DNA of 64,000 nucleotides from Blautia massiliensis (ex Durand et al. 2017) (GCF_001487165.1 NZ_LN913006.1:2634657-2698656), one strand, 5' to 3'; shown: positions 35,301 to 47,050, counted from the stretch's first letter. The notes: generated by a model not told the origin, from the sequence alone. Translations and numbers: made by a program.

Positions 35301-36005
35301 TGTATAATTTCCCAAACTTGTTAAACTTTTTGGTAATGTAACACTGGTTAAATTCTTACAATCCTGAAATATACCATCCCATGACCCACAATTAAGAGAA
35401 GTAATTCCTTCTCCAATTTCTATGCTTTTAATCCTTTCATCATTTCTAAACTGCCAGGAAAATGCCACACCACTACCTTCAATCACAAGCCGTCCATCCC
35501 CATACAGCTTATAAGTAGCATTACTTCCACAGCTTCCACTGTCAACAACTTCCGAACTGTCGCCCGCACCAGCTATCACAGCTTCTCCATCTGAAAAACC
35601 ATTTTCCACTTCTGCTTCCAGTTCTACATTCTCAGAGCTGTCTGCTTCTGTCTCTACATTCAGTTCCTCTGCACTGTCGTCAAACATCTCCAGATTACTG
35701 GCATCGTCAGCCTGCGCATTCTCCTCGGATCCTTCACTTTCAGTTTCTTCCTCGCCTTCTGCGTCTGACGCTGCAGCGACAGTTTCCTCACTTTCATCCG
35801 CTCCTGCAGTTTCATTTTCCGCTGCATCTACTGCAATTTCCGCTGTTGTCTCTGTCGCTGTATCTCCGTTTTCTGCTCCTGCTATTTTTGTTTCATCCGC
35901 CTGAAATTCCTCAGCCGCATACACAGACACTGTCTCCACCGGAGCCACCGCTGTTGTCAGGATCATAGCCGCAGACAGCAGCCATGCAATGTTCTTTTTC
36001 TTCAT
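32325..36005 (-). CDS. Large BspA-like leucine-rich-repeat surface protein with Big2 domains
   Basis: This is a 1226-aa secreted protein. A signal peptide (about 1-31) is followed by an acidic Glu/Ala/Asp-rich stretch (about 35-150). A long array of BspA/TpLRR (LRR_5) repeats, of the form GVTSIGEGAFSNCSSLSSI and variants, follows (about 160-760). Next come four Cys-x-x-Cys segments (YWHCNVCGK, YWHCESCGK, YYQCMKCGK, CKRCGQ) and, at the C-terminus, two Big2-like Ig domains (YSTSNKNIATVNSKGVVTG and YRSSNKKIATVTSKGVVKG). Such proteins bind host or bacterial surfaces. No LPxTG motif is present, so the anchoring mechanism is not evident. Confidence 0.9.
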   Translation of the reverse strand: MKKKNIAWLLSAAMILTTAVAPVETVSVYAAEEFQADETKIAGAENGDTATETTAEIAVDAAENETAGADESEETVAAASDAEGEEETESEGSEENAQADDASNLEMFDDSAEELNVETEADSSENVELEAEVENGFSDGEAVIAGAGDSSEVVDSGSCGSNATYKLYGDGRLVIEGSGVAFSWQFRNDERIKSIEIGEGITSLNCGSWDGIFQDCKNLTSVTLPKSLTSLGNYTFSGCSNLSTIILSENLTSIGECAFSNCDSLSSINIPKSVSTIERETFYGCSNLKDVVLKDGVTTIGEGAFQYCSSLSNINIPKSVTSIKQRAFSQCGKLNNIVLPEGLTTIEESTFYNCNSLSSINIPNSVTSIGKAAFENCSSLSNIVLPDSLTTLGENAFGNCEKLSNVTLSKNLKSIEANTFYNCSSLTAIEIPEGVTSVGAGAFYDCTALGSVTFQNSLESIGDSAFYNTGIKEVSLPDSLTDIGTGVFSDCSDLRSVILPSGLKRINNSMFLGCGRLNSIVIPDGVTEIGEAAFSGCGRLTEINLPAGVTTIETGAFNNTGVTEFKLPNGLKTIGDSAFSSGQYSTMIVPESVTDIGKYAFASNDNLKTVKLPDSITEIKANTFDDDDYIESIKLPKNLKKIGNNAFYYCQRIKTLEIPNSVTEIGEYAFSRCYSLEAIQLPKELTSVAYGTLLSCEKLTDITIPENVTKIDTDAFKDCQALRSVYIPGNSVKIEKRAIGYNSDTEKNSTLVIIGHKGSTVETYAAGENFAFHNVADPLTHYVSVEPTCINEGNIEYWHCNVCGKDFGNEAGTVVSGETKIEKLEHKFTWVDWKKATCTEDGNREYWHCESCGKNYDDPYDGNELESVVYPATGHELELVPGLAANCWNSGRREYYQCMKCGKCFLDKEAKKEISDPNDELITPILGHEWSEWKLREIATGAHGYQIGKSYPIDASEAYQNERTCKRCGQIEFGEILTYTVHVNVDQITLKYGQSTTAVRASGFTKGDYVKSVTARNKNLVTVSNVSKNGTFKLTAKNRSGKTYVDINLKSGVSVAVMITVQKGKVSTRYITNLKSTRIYKGKTVTLKPVLDPITSQDKVTYSTSNKNIATVNSKGVVTGKQVGTAKITVKAGSKKSVVTIKVMPKVKTTKLTGVPKTKTVNRGKTFTIKAVATPRNTDEKVTYRSSNKKIATVTSKGVVKGIRKGTATITVQSGSKKLTCKVTVK

Positions 36006-36140
36006 AGATTTCCCCCATTTTCCAATTCACATTTATAATAAAATTATAAATTTCCCATCACATTTAATCAAGCTTTGTTTAGAATATTTTTGTCATATTT
36101 TGTCTGTTTACAGACATTTTTTAACATTTTTTCTACTATA

Positions 36141-36200
36141 AAAACCCGGCAGCTGCACATGTGAAAACTCTCCATGTTTCATCTGCCGGGCTTCTGTTTT
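36141..36200. terminator. Bidirectional terminator between the two LRR genes
   Basis: AAAACCCGGCAG pairs with CTGCCGGGCTTCTGTTTTT across a loop of about 30 bases. It ends the gene at 36258-37556. Confidence 0.75.
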
Positions 36201-36257
36201 TATTTTCTTTTGTATTCTTTCACTGTTATGGCGATTTTACGTACGCCTGCTTCATCG

Positions 36258-37556
36258 TTACTTCACCGTTATCTTACAGTTCAGTTTTTTCGCTCCGCTC
36301 TGCACAGTGATCAAGGCCGTCCCTTTTCGGATTCCCTTTACAACACCTTTGGAATTTACCGTAGCGATCCTGCGATCCGAGGAACGGAAAAGAATCTTTT
36401 CGTCGCTGTAATACGGCACGGTCACTGCCTGGATCGTATATGTTTTTCCACGAAGTATGGTTTTTGTTTTGGGCACGCCGGTCATCTTTGCGGTCCTTAC
36501 TGCGGCAGTATTGTTCAAAAAACGGAACCCATTTTTCTTTGCGTAAGTCTGAGCAGTAGAACCCTTTTTTCCGGCAATGACAAAAGTTTTATTTTTTCCA
36601 CTATTGAAATTATAGCCGATCGCTTCTTTTTCTATCACTGTTTTACTGTTGAGGATCGTAATCTTTTTCATTGCCAGGCAATCATAAAAAGCATGGCTTC
36701 TGATCTTTTTCACACTGGCAGGTACTGTAATATTCCCCAGTTTTCGACAATTACTGAATACACCGTTCCCGATCTCTGTAAGCTTCTTCGGCAACGACAC
36801 CTTTCTGAGATCTGTACAAAAAGAAAACGCACCTTCCCCAATAACCGTAACACTGTCTGGAAAGCTTACTCCTGTCAAACCGCAATGCCGAAAGGCCGCT
36901 CTTTCTATCCTGGAAACGCCCTGTCCAAGCGTAACCTTTTTCAGCTTCATATCCGCCTCAAATAACGATTCCGGTAATATTTTCACACTTCCCGGAATGC
37001 TGACAGATTCCAGATTGTTACAGTAACTGAAAGCATATTCATCAATTTTTGTCACAGTTTTCGGTACATCCAGGCTCATAAGCTTACTCTGGTAAAAAGC
37101 ATATGCACCAATACTTTTCATTCCATCAGGAAGCTTGATCCTGGTGATCGCAGTATCTCCAAATGCTCTTACTCCAATACTCCGCAGAGTTCCCGGCAAC
37201 GAAATCCTCTTCATATTTCTGCAGCCTGAAAAGGTTCTGTCACCGATTCCCGTGATCCCAGATGCAACGGTTACTGTTTTTATCATTGCTGATCTGTATG
37301 AAAAATCATCGGTAACCTTAACCTCCCCTTTTCCCTGTATCTGCAGGTTTCCATTGGAGTACAACCGGTAAACAGCTTTGCTTCCACAGGAGCCCTTCGC
37401 AACAAGCTTTGCAGTGCTCTGCGCACCTGCTGTCGATGCTTCCTGTGCATATTCAGCCGCATAACCAGTCTGTGCATGTACAGCCACAGAAGATACACAG
37501 GACCCTGTCAGGATCATTGCCGTTGATAACAGTATTGCGATTTTTTTCCCAAACAT
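36258..37556 (-). CDS. BspA-like leucine-rich-repeat surface protein with Big2 domain
   Basis: This 432-aa shorter relative of the preceding protein has a signal peptide (MFGKKIAILLSTAMILTGSC). A conserved segment, KGSCGSKAVYRLYSNGNLQI, also occurs in the larger protein as SGSCGSNATYKLYGDGRLVI. About nine LRR_5 repeats and one terminal Big2-like domain (FRSSDRRIATVNSKGVVKG) follow. The cysteine-rich middle part is missing. GGGAGGGAGC precedes the start. The pair probably arose by duplication. Confidence 0.88.
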   Translation of the reverse strand: MFGKKIAILLSTAMILTGSCVSSVAVHAQTGYAAEYAQEASTAGAQSTAKLVAKGSCGSKAVYRLYSNGNLQIQGKGEVKVTDDFSYRSAMIKTVTVASGITGIGDRTFSGCRNMKRISLPGTLRSIGVRAFGDTAITRIKLPDGMKSIGAYAFYQSKLMSLDVPKTVTKIDEYAFSYCNNLESVSIPGSVKILPESLFEADMKLKKVTLGQGVSRIERAAFRHCGLTGVSFPDSVTVIGEGAFSFCTDLRKVSLPKKLTEIGNGVFSNCRKLGNITVPASVKKIRSHAFYDCLAMKKITILNSKTVIEKEAIGYNFNSGKNKTFVIAGKKGSTAQTYAKKNGFRFLNNTAAVRTAKMTGVPKTKTILRGKTYTIQAVTVPYYSDEKILFRSSDRRIATVNSKGVVKGIRKGTALITVQSGAKKLNCKITVK

Positions 37557-37613
37557 AAAAGCTCCCTCCCTGAGAATCGATCGGATATCCACGATCTTCT
37601 CTCATGCAGCACC

Positions 37614-37640
37614 AAAAGGACCGGCATACATCCGGTCCTC
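37614..37640 (-). terminator. Terminator of the fucosidase genes
   Basis: AGGACCGG-atgtatg-CCGGTCCT followed by TTTT on the minus strand, just after the stop codon. Confidence 0.8.
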
Positions 37641-37651
37641 ATGTTCATCAT

Positions 37652-38974
37652 TTAGAATCTGTTGGTTAATCCAACCACATACATATCTTCTTTATATTCC
37701 GGAATCTTCACAAGAAGTCCCTCTGCAGTATCTTCAGTTTCTACCTTCACTGCCGGATCAAATGGTCTCAGCGCTCCGTGATAGCCCTTGATCAGGAATT
37801 CATTGGCACCTTCCTTCAGATGATCTGCAAACACATTCAGATTTCCGTCTTTCTGTGTATAATGGAGCTCGATTCCACTCTCAAGCAACTCAGATTCACG
37901 GTCACTGCAGCGTGTTCCGTAAATACCGTCATGGTTTACCTTCAGCCATGCACCCAGGATCTTCAGTCTTCTTACCTGCTCCTCCGGGATAGTTCCGTCT
38001 GCCTTCGGGCCGATGTTCAGGAGAAGATTTCCGTTATTTGCCACTGTTCCGACAAGAAGTGAGATCAGATCCGGAACAGAGATCAGCTTGTCATCGCCTT
38101 CGTTGGCATTATAACCGAAAGATAAGCCCATTCCACGGCACATCTCCCATTTCTCATTTCTGTTTACAGAACCGGATTTATATTCCTTAGTAAGGAAATC
38201 GTGATAACGTCCGTTGAAACGGTCATTTACCACACCCTCCGGAACCTTATTGTAATAATGTGCAAAGAAATACGGCATCATCTCTTCACTCTGTGTCGGC
38301 CATCCGATATCATTCCAGAACACACTCGGTGCATAATCATCAACAAGCTCTTTCATCTGATTATAGGAATAATCTGCATATGCAAATGTCGGGCTGGCTG
38401 TTCCAAACAGATCATCATCCTCAAAAATAGGATCGTTTGCATACTGCCAGTCGATCAGTCCGGAATAATACAGACCCATGCGGATTCCTGCGTCACGGAC
38501 AGCTTCTGTCAGCTCACCGGTGATATTTCTCTTCGGTCCCATTTCTACGGAATTGAAATGTGTATATTTACTTGGGAACAGGCAGAATCCGTCATGATGC
38601 TTGGTTGTCAGAACAACATACTCCGCACCTGCTTCTTTGAAGATCTCTGCCCACTGCTTCGGATCCCAGTTTTCAGCTTTCCACATAGGAATAAAATCTT
38701 CGTATTTGAAATCTTTTCCGTATTTTTCTATATGATGCTTATATGTAGGGCCTTTTCCAATGTTCAGAGAATTGTAATACCATTCTGCATACGGATTATC
38801 CGCAAACCATTCCTTGGAATCAACCTCTCCCAGCTCCCATGTATGCGGTGCAAATGCCGGCACGGAATAAATTCCCCAATGGATAAAAATTCCAAATTTA
38901 CAATCCTCATACCATTTTGGAACTGTGTGTGCATTTACAGAGTTCCAGTTTCCTGTGAATCTTACATCTCCCAT
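37652..38974 (-). CDS. Alpha-L-fucosidase, GH29 family (1)
   Basis: This GH29 retaining enzyme releases terminal L-fucose from glycans. It shows GIFIHWGIYSVPAF, TKHHDGF (124-130) and a candidate nucleophile D222 in VFWNDIGW. The protein is 440 aa and has no signal peptide, so it should act on imported oligosaccharides in the cytoplasm. AAGGATAAGG is present upstream. It follows the second fucosidase gene by 67 bases, probably as one operon. No transporter or fucose catabolic gene is next to it. Confidence 0.92.
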   Translation of the reverse strand: MGDVRFTGNWNSVNAHTVPKWYEDCKFGIFIHWGIYSVPAFAPHTWELGEVDSKEWFADNPYAEWYYNSLNIGKGPTYKHHIEKYGKDFKYEDFIPMWKAENWDPKQWAEIFKEAGAEYVVLTTKHHDGFCLFPSKYTHFNSVEMGPKRNITGELTEAVRDAGIRMGLYYSGLIDWQYANDPIFEDDDLFGTASPTFAYADYSYNQMKELVDDYAPSVFWNDIGWPTQSEEMMPYFFAHYYNKVPEGVVNDRFNGRYHDFLTKEYKSGSVNRNEKWEMCRGMGLSFGYNANEGDDKLISVPDLISLLVGTVANNGNLLLNIGPKADGTIPEEQVRRLKILGAWLKVNHDGIYGTRCSDRESELLESGIELHYTQKDGNLNVFADHLKEGANEFLIKGYHGALRPFDPAVKVETEDTAEGLLVKIPEYKEDMYVVGLTNRF

Positions 38975-39041
38975 AATTAAAATACCTTATCCTTTCTGTC
39001 CTTTCAAAAAGACATTATAATTTACTCGCTTCCCCCAACAG

Positions 39042-40508
39042 CTATTCTACTGTGATCTTCAATACCACCGGCATATCTCCCGCCTCAATAACCCCTCTTC
39101 CGCAGGAAATATCCAGTTCTTTATTTCTCGCAAATGCCGGATGCAGATCTGTTCCGAGGATCTCAATATCCCGGATCGTGGATTTCAAAAGCTTCATATC
39201 ATTGCCAAGAGCTTTGATATGGATCTCTCCATCCTCCGGCCAGTGCAGAACAGTCGCATAAATATGATTGCTCTTACTTGTAAAACGGATATCCTCAGAA
39301 GTAAAGTGCTTATCATAGGTATCCGTGAAATGTCCTTCCGGAACCACCGTCGGTCCCTCTCCGAATATCTTCCAGTATCTGGTTCCGTATATCGCCTCTC
39401 CGTTTACCTTCAGCCATTTTCCCATTTCTCTCAGGCTATGTGCATCCTCTTCCGGAATTGTTCCATCCGGCTTCGGTCCGATATTAAGAAGAAGTGCACC
39501 ATTTTTGCTGACTACATCGATCAGATCCAGCACTACATCGGAAGGCTTCTTATAATCATTTCCAATGGTATAGCCCCAGGAATTCTTAGCTACAGACGTA
39601 TCATTCTGCCACAGATCCGGTGTGATATGGTCTAACTGACCTCTTTCCAGATCATTGACTGCGCTGCCGTAAACATATGCGTCAAATTTGGCATCAATGG
39701 CTGTTTCTTTTCCCCACTGTGCAGAACGGTTGTAATAATATGCTGCAAATTTACGAAGATACGGTTTCCATGCATACTGCTGGATCCACCAGTCAAAATA
39801 CACGATGGATGGCTGATATTTATCCACGATCTCGCAGGTGCGGACAAGCCAGTCCTGCATATGCTCCTCTGTCGGAGGATTGTCATAAATATCACTCATA
39901 TCTCTGGTGATTCCTGCTGCCGGCCCATAAAGATCCGCATATTCCGGATCATTGACATCAGCCTCCGGGATCTGACGACCTCCATTAAAGAACCAGTAAT
40001 GCTCTGCTCTGTGAGAAGAAGCACCGAGAACCATTCCCTCTTTCTCAACCTCTGTCTTCAGCTCTCCGAGAATATCTCTTTTCGGTCCCATCTCAGCAGC
40101 GTTCCAGCGACAAAGGTCACTTGCATACATCTGAAATCCATCGTGATGCTCCGCTACCGGAACTACGAATTTCGCCCCCGCCTCTTTAAATAAGGCCGCC
40201 CATTCCTTCGGATCAAACTTCTCAGCCTTAAACTGAGGAATAAAATCCTTGTAGCCGAATTTATCCAGAGTTCCGTATTTCTCTGTATGATGCAGGTTCT
40301 CCTTAGAGCCTTTCACATACATATTTCTGGGATACCATTCATTTCCGAAAGCCGGAACACTGTAAACACCCCAGTGGATAAAAATTCCGAATTTATCTCT
40401 TGCATACCACTTCGGCGTAGGATGCTCACAGAGAGAATCCCAGGTATCCGTGTACGGTCCCTGTGCGATCACCTCATCGATCAGAGAAAGGTATTCTTCT
40501 TTTTTCAT
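39042..40508 (-). CDS. Alpha-L-fucosidase, GH29 family (2)
   Basis: This 488-aa GH29 protein has GIFIHWGVYSVPAF, AEHHDGF (119-125) and candidate nucleophile D239 in SIVYFDWW. Its sequence differs clearly from the neighbouring fucosidase, so the two may prefer different linkages (inference). There is no signal peptide. GAGG lies before the start. It is first of the two-gene unit. Confidence 0.92.
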   Translation of the reverse strand: MKKEEYLSLIDEVIAQGPYTDTWDSLCEHPTPKWYARDKFGIFIHWGVYSVPAFGNEWYPRNMYVKGSKENLHHTEKYGTLDKFGYKDFIPQFKAEKFDPKEWAALFKEAGAKFVVPVAEHHDGFQMYASDLCRWNAAEMGPKRDILGELKTEVEKEGMVLGASSHRAEHYWFFNGGRQIPEADVNDPEYADLYGPAAGITRDMSDIYDNPPTEEHMQDWLVRTCEIVDKYQPSIVYFDWWIQQYAWKPYLRKFAAYYYNRSAQWGKETAIDAKFDAYVYGSAVNDLERGQLDHITPDLWQNDTSVAKNSWGYTIGNDYKKPSDVVLDLIDVVSKNGALLLNIGPKPDGTIPEEDAHSLREMGKWLKVNGEAIYGTRYWKIFGEGPTVVPEGHFTDTYDKHFTSEDIRFTSKSNHIYATVLHWPEDGEIHIKALGNDMKLLKSTIRDIEILGTDLHPAFARNKELDISCGRGVIEAGDMPVVLKITVE

Positions 40509-40635
40509 CTGTTCGTCCTCTTTACATCTTTTATTTATATTGTATGGATGTCTCTATGTTATCATCAAACCTTTTGGTTGTATATGCCCAACAATCCACA
40601 AATAAAACGTTTCGTTTTTATACAAAACATACAAC

Positions 40636-40691
40636 AAAAAAAGACCTTGATGATGTTTTTGTTCCAACTTCATCAAAGTCTTTTCTTTTTT
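40636..40691. terminator. Terminator-like hairpin between plsC and the fucosidase operon
   Basis: AAAAGACCTTGATGA pairs with TCATCAAAGTCTTTT, with T-runs on both strands. It overlaps the plsC stop codon. Confidence 0.75.
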
Positions 40692-41403
40692 ACATAATAT
40701 TCTCTTCGATCACCTTTTCGATCCGTCTCTTCACTTCTTCTGCGAGCTCTGTGGTATGCATATCTTTGTATTCCTCATAATACATCGGAGGAAGGATATG
40801 CACCTGTACGGTGATCCTCTCTGTAGAACCGGTATCAAAAGCCTTAAAGGAATCGATCAGTGCAACCGGAACGATCGGGCATTTCGTCTTGGTGGCAGTC
40901 TTGAAGCTGCCGCCCTTGAACGGTCCCGGATGATTTCCGTTTTTACTTCTGGTTCCCTCCGGAAAGATCAGATAATTACGACCAGCCTTCACTTCCCGTA
41001 TTACATTGACAATGACCTGCATGGACTGCTTCAGGTCTTCCCTGTCAATGATAAAGGCCTTCATACAGGCAAAAACCTGCTTCAGAAAAGGAATCTCTCC
41101 AACTTCCTTCTTGGCAACTACCGAAAAAGGAACCGGGCATGCCCGGATGATCGCCAGCACATCAAACAGTCCCTGGTGATTCGGAAAAAACATAAATCCC
41201 TTTTCTTTTGGGATATTTTCAGCTCCATGCACATCAATATGGATATTTCCGCCTTCGATGGCATGCTCATCTACCAGTCTCAGGAATGCGTATTTCTTCT
41301 CTTCCGGATAATCATCTGTATGCGCTGCATACCAGCAAAGCTTGATCCACCAGTAAGGAACAAAGACTATATTTCTGAGCACCATCAGCAAAATCCGCTT
41401 CAT
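40690..41403 (-). CDS. plsC: 1-acyl-glycerol-3-phosphate acyltransferase (PlsC family)
   Basis: This enzyme adds the second acyl chain to lysophosphatidic acid in membrane lipid synthesis. The catalytic H-x4-D is H76 to D81 (NHQGLFD), and the substrate motif FPEGTRSK is near 149-156. An N-terminal hydrophobic segment gives membrane association. The protein is 237 aa with GGGAGG upstream. It is downstream of gyrBA and a small membrane protein on the same strand. Confidence 0.9.
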   Translation of the reverse strand: MKRILLMVLRNIVFVPYWWIKLCWYAAHTDDYPEEKKYAFLRLVDEHAIEGGNIHIDVHGAENIPKEKGFMFFPNHQGLFDVLAIIRACPVPFSVVAKKEVGEIPFLKQVFACMKAFIIDREDLKQSMQVIVNVIREVKAGRNYLIFPEGTRSKNGNHPGPFKGGSFKTATKTKCPIVPVALIDSFKAFDTGSTERITVQVHILPPMYYEEYKDMHTTELAEEVKRRIEKVIEENIM

Positions 41404-41426
41404 TCTTACATCCTCCCGCCTCTGCT

Positions 41427-42056
41427 TTATCCGTTCAGTTTCCCTGCGATCTTATCCTCGTATCCCGGATTCTTTTTCAGAAAAACCTCATAAGCCTTTG
41501 TATAATCTGTATAGGTTTTCGTAGTCATAAATTTCTGATAATCCTTGGCAGCCTGCTGGCTGATCTTATCTGAAATCTCAGAAGGCGCATACAGATAATA
41601 CTTTTTGTCCTGGACCTTTACAAGATAGGTACTGATACATGGATATTCCTGCTCGTTCTCCAGAACAAGATTATAGCGGATATAAACATAAGAATAATTT
41701 TTGTTTTCAGAAATGGAGCCACAGCTGTCGATATTTACATCCTTTACTCCATGGGCCTGAAAATATTTTATCGTGGAGGAAATCTCTGTTTTCGCCTCAT
41801 CCGATAACTTATCCGCACTGTAACAGCTCTGCATCTTTTTATTCTTGCCTGCTGCTGCCGCTTTGATGTAGCCTTCCACAACCCCCTCCGGAGTTCTGTG
41901 GCTGATCTTTCCGCAACCTCTGGCCGCCAGAACGATCACCAGCAGGATCAGAATGATCCCCGCCAGTGTCGCAATGTGGACAAAATTCAGTTTTTTATTA
42001 GAGTATTTCAGCTTCTTTACTGATTTTTTTCTGCGTTTTTTCTTTGTCGTCGTCAT
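41427..42056 (-). CDS. Membrane-anchored protein of unknown function (DUF4878-like)
   Basis: A very basic N-terminus (TTTKKKRRKKSVKKLKYSNK) and one membrane segment (about 27-45) are followed by an extracytoplasmic domain of about 160 residues. The domain starts TPEGVVEGYIKAAAAGKNKK, a pattern seen in small NTF2-like/DUF4878 lipoprotein-type domains. GAGGATAAG precedes the start. It sits 15 bases after gyrA and may be cotranscribed. No function is assigned. Confidence 0.75.
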   Translation of the reverse strand: MTTTKKKRRKKSVKKLKYSNKKLNFVHIATLAGIILILLVIVLAARGCGKISHRTPEGVVEGYIKAAAAGKNKKMQSCYSADKLSDEAKTEISSTIKYFQAHGVKDVNIDSCGSISENKNYSYVYIRYNLVLENEQEYPCISTYLVKVQDKKYYLYAPSEISDKISQQAAKDYQKFMTTKTYTDYTKAYEVFLKKNPGYEDKIAGKLNG

Positions 42057-42071
42057 GACTTATCCTCGACC

Positions 42072-44624
42072 TTATTCCTCTTCACTGCCTGTGACAGCTT
42101 CCTCTGCAGAGCCTTCTTCGTTATCGCCGGTTTCTCCGTCAGCTTTTTCGGTAGTTGTATCTGCTTCCGGATCTTTATCTCTTACCTTGGCGATACTTGC
42201 AACGGTTACACCCTCTGTAAGATTGATCATCTTCACACCGGAGGTGATCCTTCCAAGAACAGAGATATCCGCACACTGCAGACGGATAATGATACCCTCT
42301 GTAGTGATCATCATGATCTCGTTCTCTTCGTTGACAGCCTTGGCGCCAACAACATTTCCGGTCTTCTCGGTGATCTTGTAGCACTTCACACCCTTACCGC
42401 CACGGTTCTGGACAACGAACTCACTCATAGCTGTACGTTTGCCCATTCCGTTCTCGGAAACTACAAGCAGATAATCTCCCTGAGTGTTCAGCTGCATGGC
42501 AACAACTTCATCACCGTCAGTAAGATTCATACCTCTTACTCCCATGGACGCACGGCCTGTGCTGCGGACATCCGTTTCCTTAAAGCGGATACACTGTCCG
42601 TCCCTGGTCACAAGAATAATATCTTTATTATTATCAGTAGCCTTAACCTCGATCAGCTCGTCATCATCACGAAGAACGATTGCTGTAAGACCTGTCTTAC
42701 GGACATTCTCGTAATCCTTGATCGGAGTTTTCTTCACAAGGCCTTTCTTGGTGGCCATCATCAGATAATGCCCCTCTTCATATTTACGAAGCGGGATCAC
42801 AGCTGTGATCTTTTCTCCCGGTGCAAGCTGCAGAAGATTGATGATCGCAGTTCCTCTGGCTGTACGACCAGCCTCCGGGATCTCATATACCTTCAGTCTG
42901 TATACACGTCCTGTATTAGTAAAGAACATGAGATAATGGTGCGTTGTCGTCATCAGAAGCTCTTCGATATAGTCATCCTCAATCGTCTGCATACCCTTGA
43001 TTCCTCTGCCGCCACGGTTCTGGCTGCGGAAGTTGTCAACGGTCATACGCTTGATATAACCAAGCTTTGTCATTGCGATCACTGTATTTTCTCTCGGGAT
43101 CAGATCCTCTGTAGAGATATCATATACATCGTATCCGATGGAAGTCTTTCTGTCATCGCCGTATTTCTCTGCAATGGCAAGGATCTCCTCTCGGATCACC
43201 CGGAGAAGGAGCTTGCGGTCAGCAAGGATTGCCTGGAACTTGCGGATCTTCTCCATAAGCTCTGCATACTCAGCCTCCAGCTTCTCTCTTTCCAGACCTG
43301 TCAGTGCACGGAGACGCATATCCACGATCGCCTGTGCCTGCACATCTGTCAACTCAAAACGGTCGATCAGCTCCTGCTTGGCGATCTGTACGTTGCGGGA
43401 ACCACGGATGATGCGGATCACTTCGTCAATATTATCAAGTGCCTTCAGAAGGCCCTCCAAAATATGGGCTCTCTCCTGTGCCTTATTAAGATCATACTGT
43501 GTTCTTCTGCGAACTACATTCTCCTGATGCTCCAGATAGTACTCCAGCATCTCTTTCAGGTTCAGAACCTTCGGTTCCATACTTCCATGATTTGGAACAA
43601 GAGAAAGCATGATCACACCAAAAGTATCCTGCAGCTGTGTATGCTTGTAAAGCAGATTCAGGATCACGTTGGCATTGGCATCCTTACGAAGATCAATACA
43701 GATTCGCATACCCTCACGGCTGGAATGGTCGTTCAGGTCTGTGATCCCGTCGATCTTTTTGTCACGGACAAGCTCTGCGATCTTCTCGATCAGACGTGCC
43801 TTGTTTACAAGGTACGGGAGCTCGGTAACCACGATACGGGATTTACCGTTTGGCAAAGTCTCGATATTCGTCACCGCACGGACACGGATCTTGCCACGTC
43901 CGGTACGGTAAGCTTCCTCGATCCCTCTCGTTCCGAGGATGGTCGCTCCTGTAGGGAAATCCGGTCCCTTTACGATCTCAAGAAGCTCCTCCATAGCTGT
44001 TTCTCTGTCTTCTTCTACAATGTTATCAATGATCTTAACAACTGCATTGATAGTTTCACGAAGGTTATGCGGCGGAATATTGGTTGCCATACCTACCGCA
44101 ATACCTGTAGTACCGTTTACTAAAAGGTTCGGAAAACGTGCCGGAAGTACAACCGGCTCACGCTCTGTTTCATCAAAGTTCGGCTGAAAATCAACCGTAT
44201 CCTTGTTGATGTCAGCAAGCATCTCCATGGATATCTTGCTGAGACGTGCCTCTGTATATCGCATGGCAGCCGCACCGTCACCATCCACGGAACCAAAGTT
44301 TCCATGCCCGTCAACCAGCGGATATCTTGTGGACCATTCCTGAGCCATATTGACCAGCGCACCATAGATGGAGCTGTCACCGTGCGGATGATATTTACCC
44401 ATGGTATCACCGACAATACGCGCACATTTTCTGTGTGGCTTGTCAGGACCATTATTCAGCTCGATCATAGAGTACAGAACTCGACGCTGTACCGGCTTCA
44501 GACCGTCTCTTACATCAGGCAAAGCTCGTGAGGCGATAACACTCATGGCATAGTCGATGTAAGATTCCTTCATCGTTTTTTCCAGATCCACTTCGTGGAC
44601 TTTGTCAAAAATATTATCTTCCAT
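42072..44624 (-). CDS. gyrA: DNA gyrase subunit A
   Basis: GyrA is the DNA-cleaving subunit that introduces negative supercoils with GyrB. The active tyrosine is Y123 ([11 protein letters not shown]), preceded by QRRVLY. The GyrA box is QNRGGKG, and six beta-pinwheel blades follow. The protein is 850 aa with an acidic C-terminal tail. In the quinolone region, [13 protein letters not shown] carries Ser at the E. coli 83 position and Gly at the position of D87. AGGAGA lies upstream. It follows gyrB after 14 bases. Confidence 0.97.
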   Translation of the reverse strand: MEDNIFDKVHEVDLEKTMKESYIDYAMSVIASRALPDVRDGLKPVQRRVLYSMIELNNGPDKPHRKCARIVGDTMGKYHPHGDSSIYGALVNMAQEWSTRYPLVDGHGNFGSVDGDGAAAMRYTEARLSKISMEMLADINKDTVDFQPNFDETEREPVVLPARFPNLLVNGTTGIAVGMATNIPPHNLRETINAVVKIIDNIVEEDRETAMEELLEIVKGPDFPTGATILGTRGIEEAYRTGRGKIRVRAVTNIETLPNGKSRIVVTELPYLVNKARLIEKIAELVRDKKIDGITDLNDHSSREGMRICIDLRKDANANVILNLLYKHTQLQDTFGVIMLSLVPNHGSMEPKVLNLKEMLEYYLEHQENVVRRRTQYDLNKAQERAHILEGLLKALDNIDEVIRIIRGSRNVQIAKQELIDRFELTDVQAQAIVDMRLRALTGLEREKLEAEYAELMEKIRKFQAILADRKLLLRVIREEILAIAEKYGDDRKTSIGYDVYDISTEDLIPRENTVIAMTKLGYIKRMTVDNFRSQNRGGRGIKGMQTIEDDYIEELLMTTTHHYLMFFTNTGRVYRLKVYEIPEAGRTARGTAIINLLQLAPGEKITAVIPLRKYEEGHYLMMATKKGLVKKTPIKDYENVRKTGLTAIVLRDDDELIEVKATDNNKDIILVTRDGQCIRFKETDVRSTGRASMGVRGMNLTDGDEVVAMQLNTQGDYLLVVSENGMGKRTAMSEFVVQNRGGKGVKCYKITEKTGNVVGAKAVNEENEIMMITTEGIIIRLQCADISVLGRITSGVKMINLTEGVTVASIAKVRDKDPEADTTTEKADGETGDNEEGSAEEAVTGSEEE

Positions 44625-44638
44625 TCTTCTTTATTCTC

Positions 44639-46630
<1,992 letters not shown>

Positions 46631-46788
46631 TCAGAAATCATTACATCAAATCCTGAGCAAGATAAACTGATCTGTTAATTTCAGGAAATACTGTATTTTC
46701 ATTTTGCAGAAAGCAATTCTCAAACCCGCTCCGGAAGTGTCATTTATACCTGTAAAATAAATATTTTTTACATACGAATACAGAGTTT

Positions 46789-46839
46789 ATTATAGCACAA
46801 AAAAGCCTGTATTTCCACGCAAAATCATAGGAAATACAG
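46789..46839 (-). promoter_or_regulatory. gyrB promoter with a 10-bp inverted repeat over the -35 region
   Basis: TATAAT (46794-46789) and TGGAAA (46817-46812) are 17 bases apart on the minus strand. The perfect inverted repeat CTGTATTTCC (46807-46816) and GGAAATACAG (46830-46839) covers the -35 region and may be an operator. Confidence 0.6.
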
Positions 46840-46946
46840 TCAAAAAAGTATCTTATTAAATGCAATCCCAAAACACAGCACAATATGGTCTATACTGCAA
46901 GCAAATCATTTCGACAAAATCCGCACAGTACTTTTTATTACCACAA

Positions 46947-46996
46947 TAAAAAAAGCCACATACGTTCCCAAAAATCCTTGGTCACAGTATGCAGCT
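46947..46996 (-). terminator. Terminator of rsmI
   Basis: An imperfect stem GCTGCATAC against GTATGTGGC is followed by TTTTTTTATTG on the minus strand. Confidence 0.65.
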
Positions 46997-47050
46997 TATT
47001 CAATCATCCACGATCACGTTACCTACGATCCGTACCACAATTACACCTGA

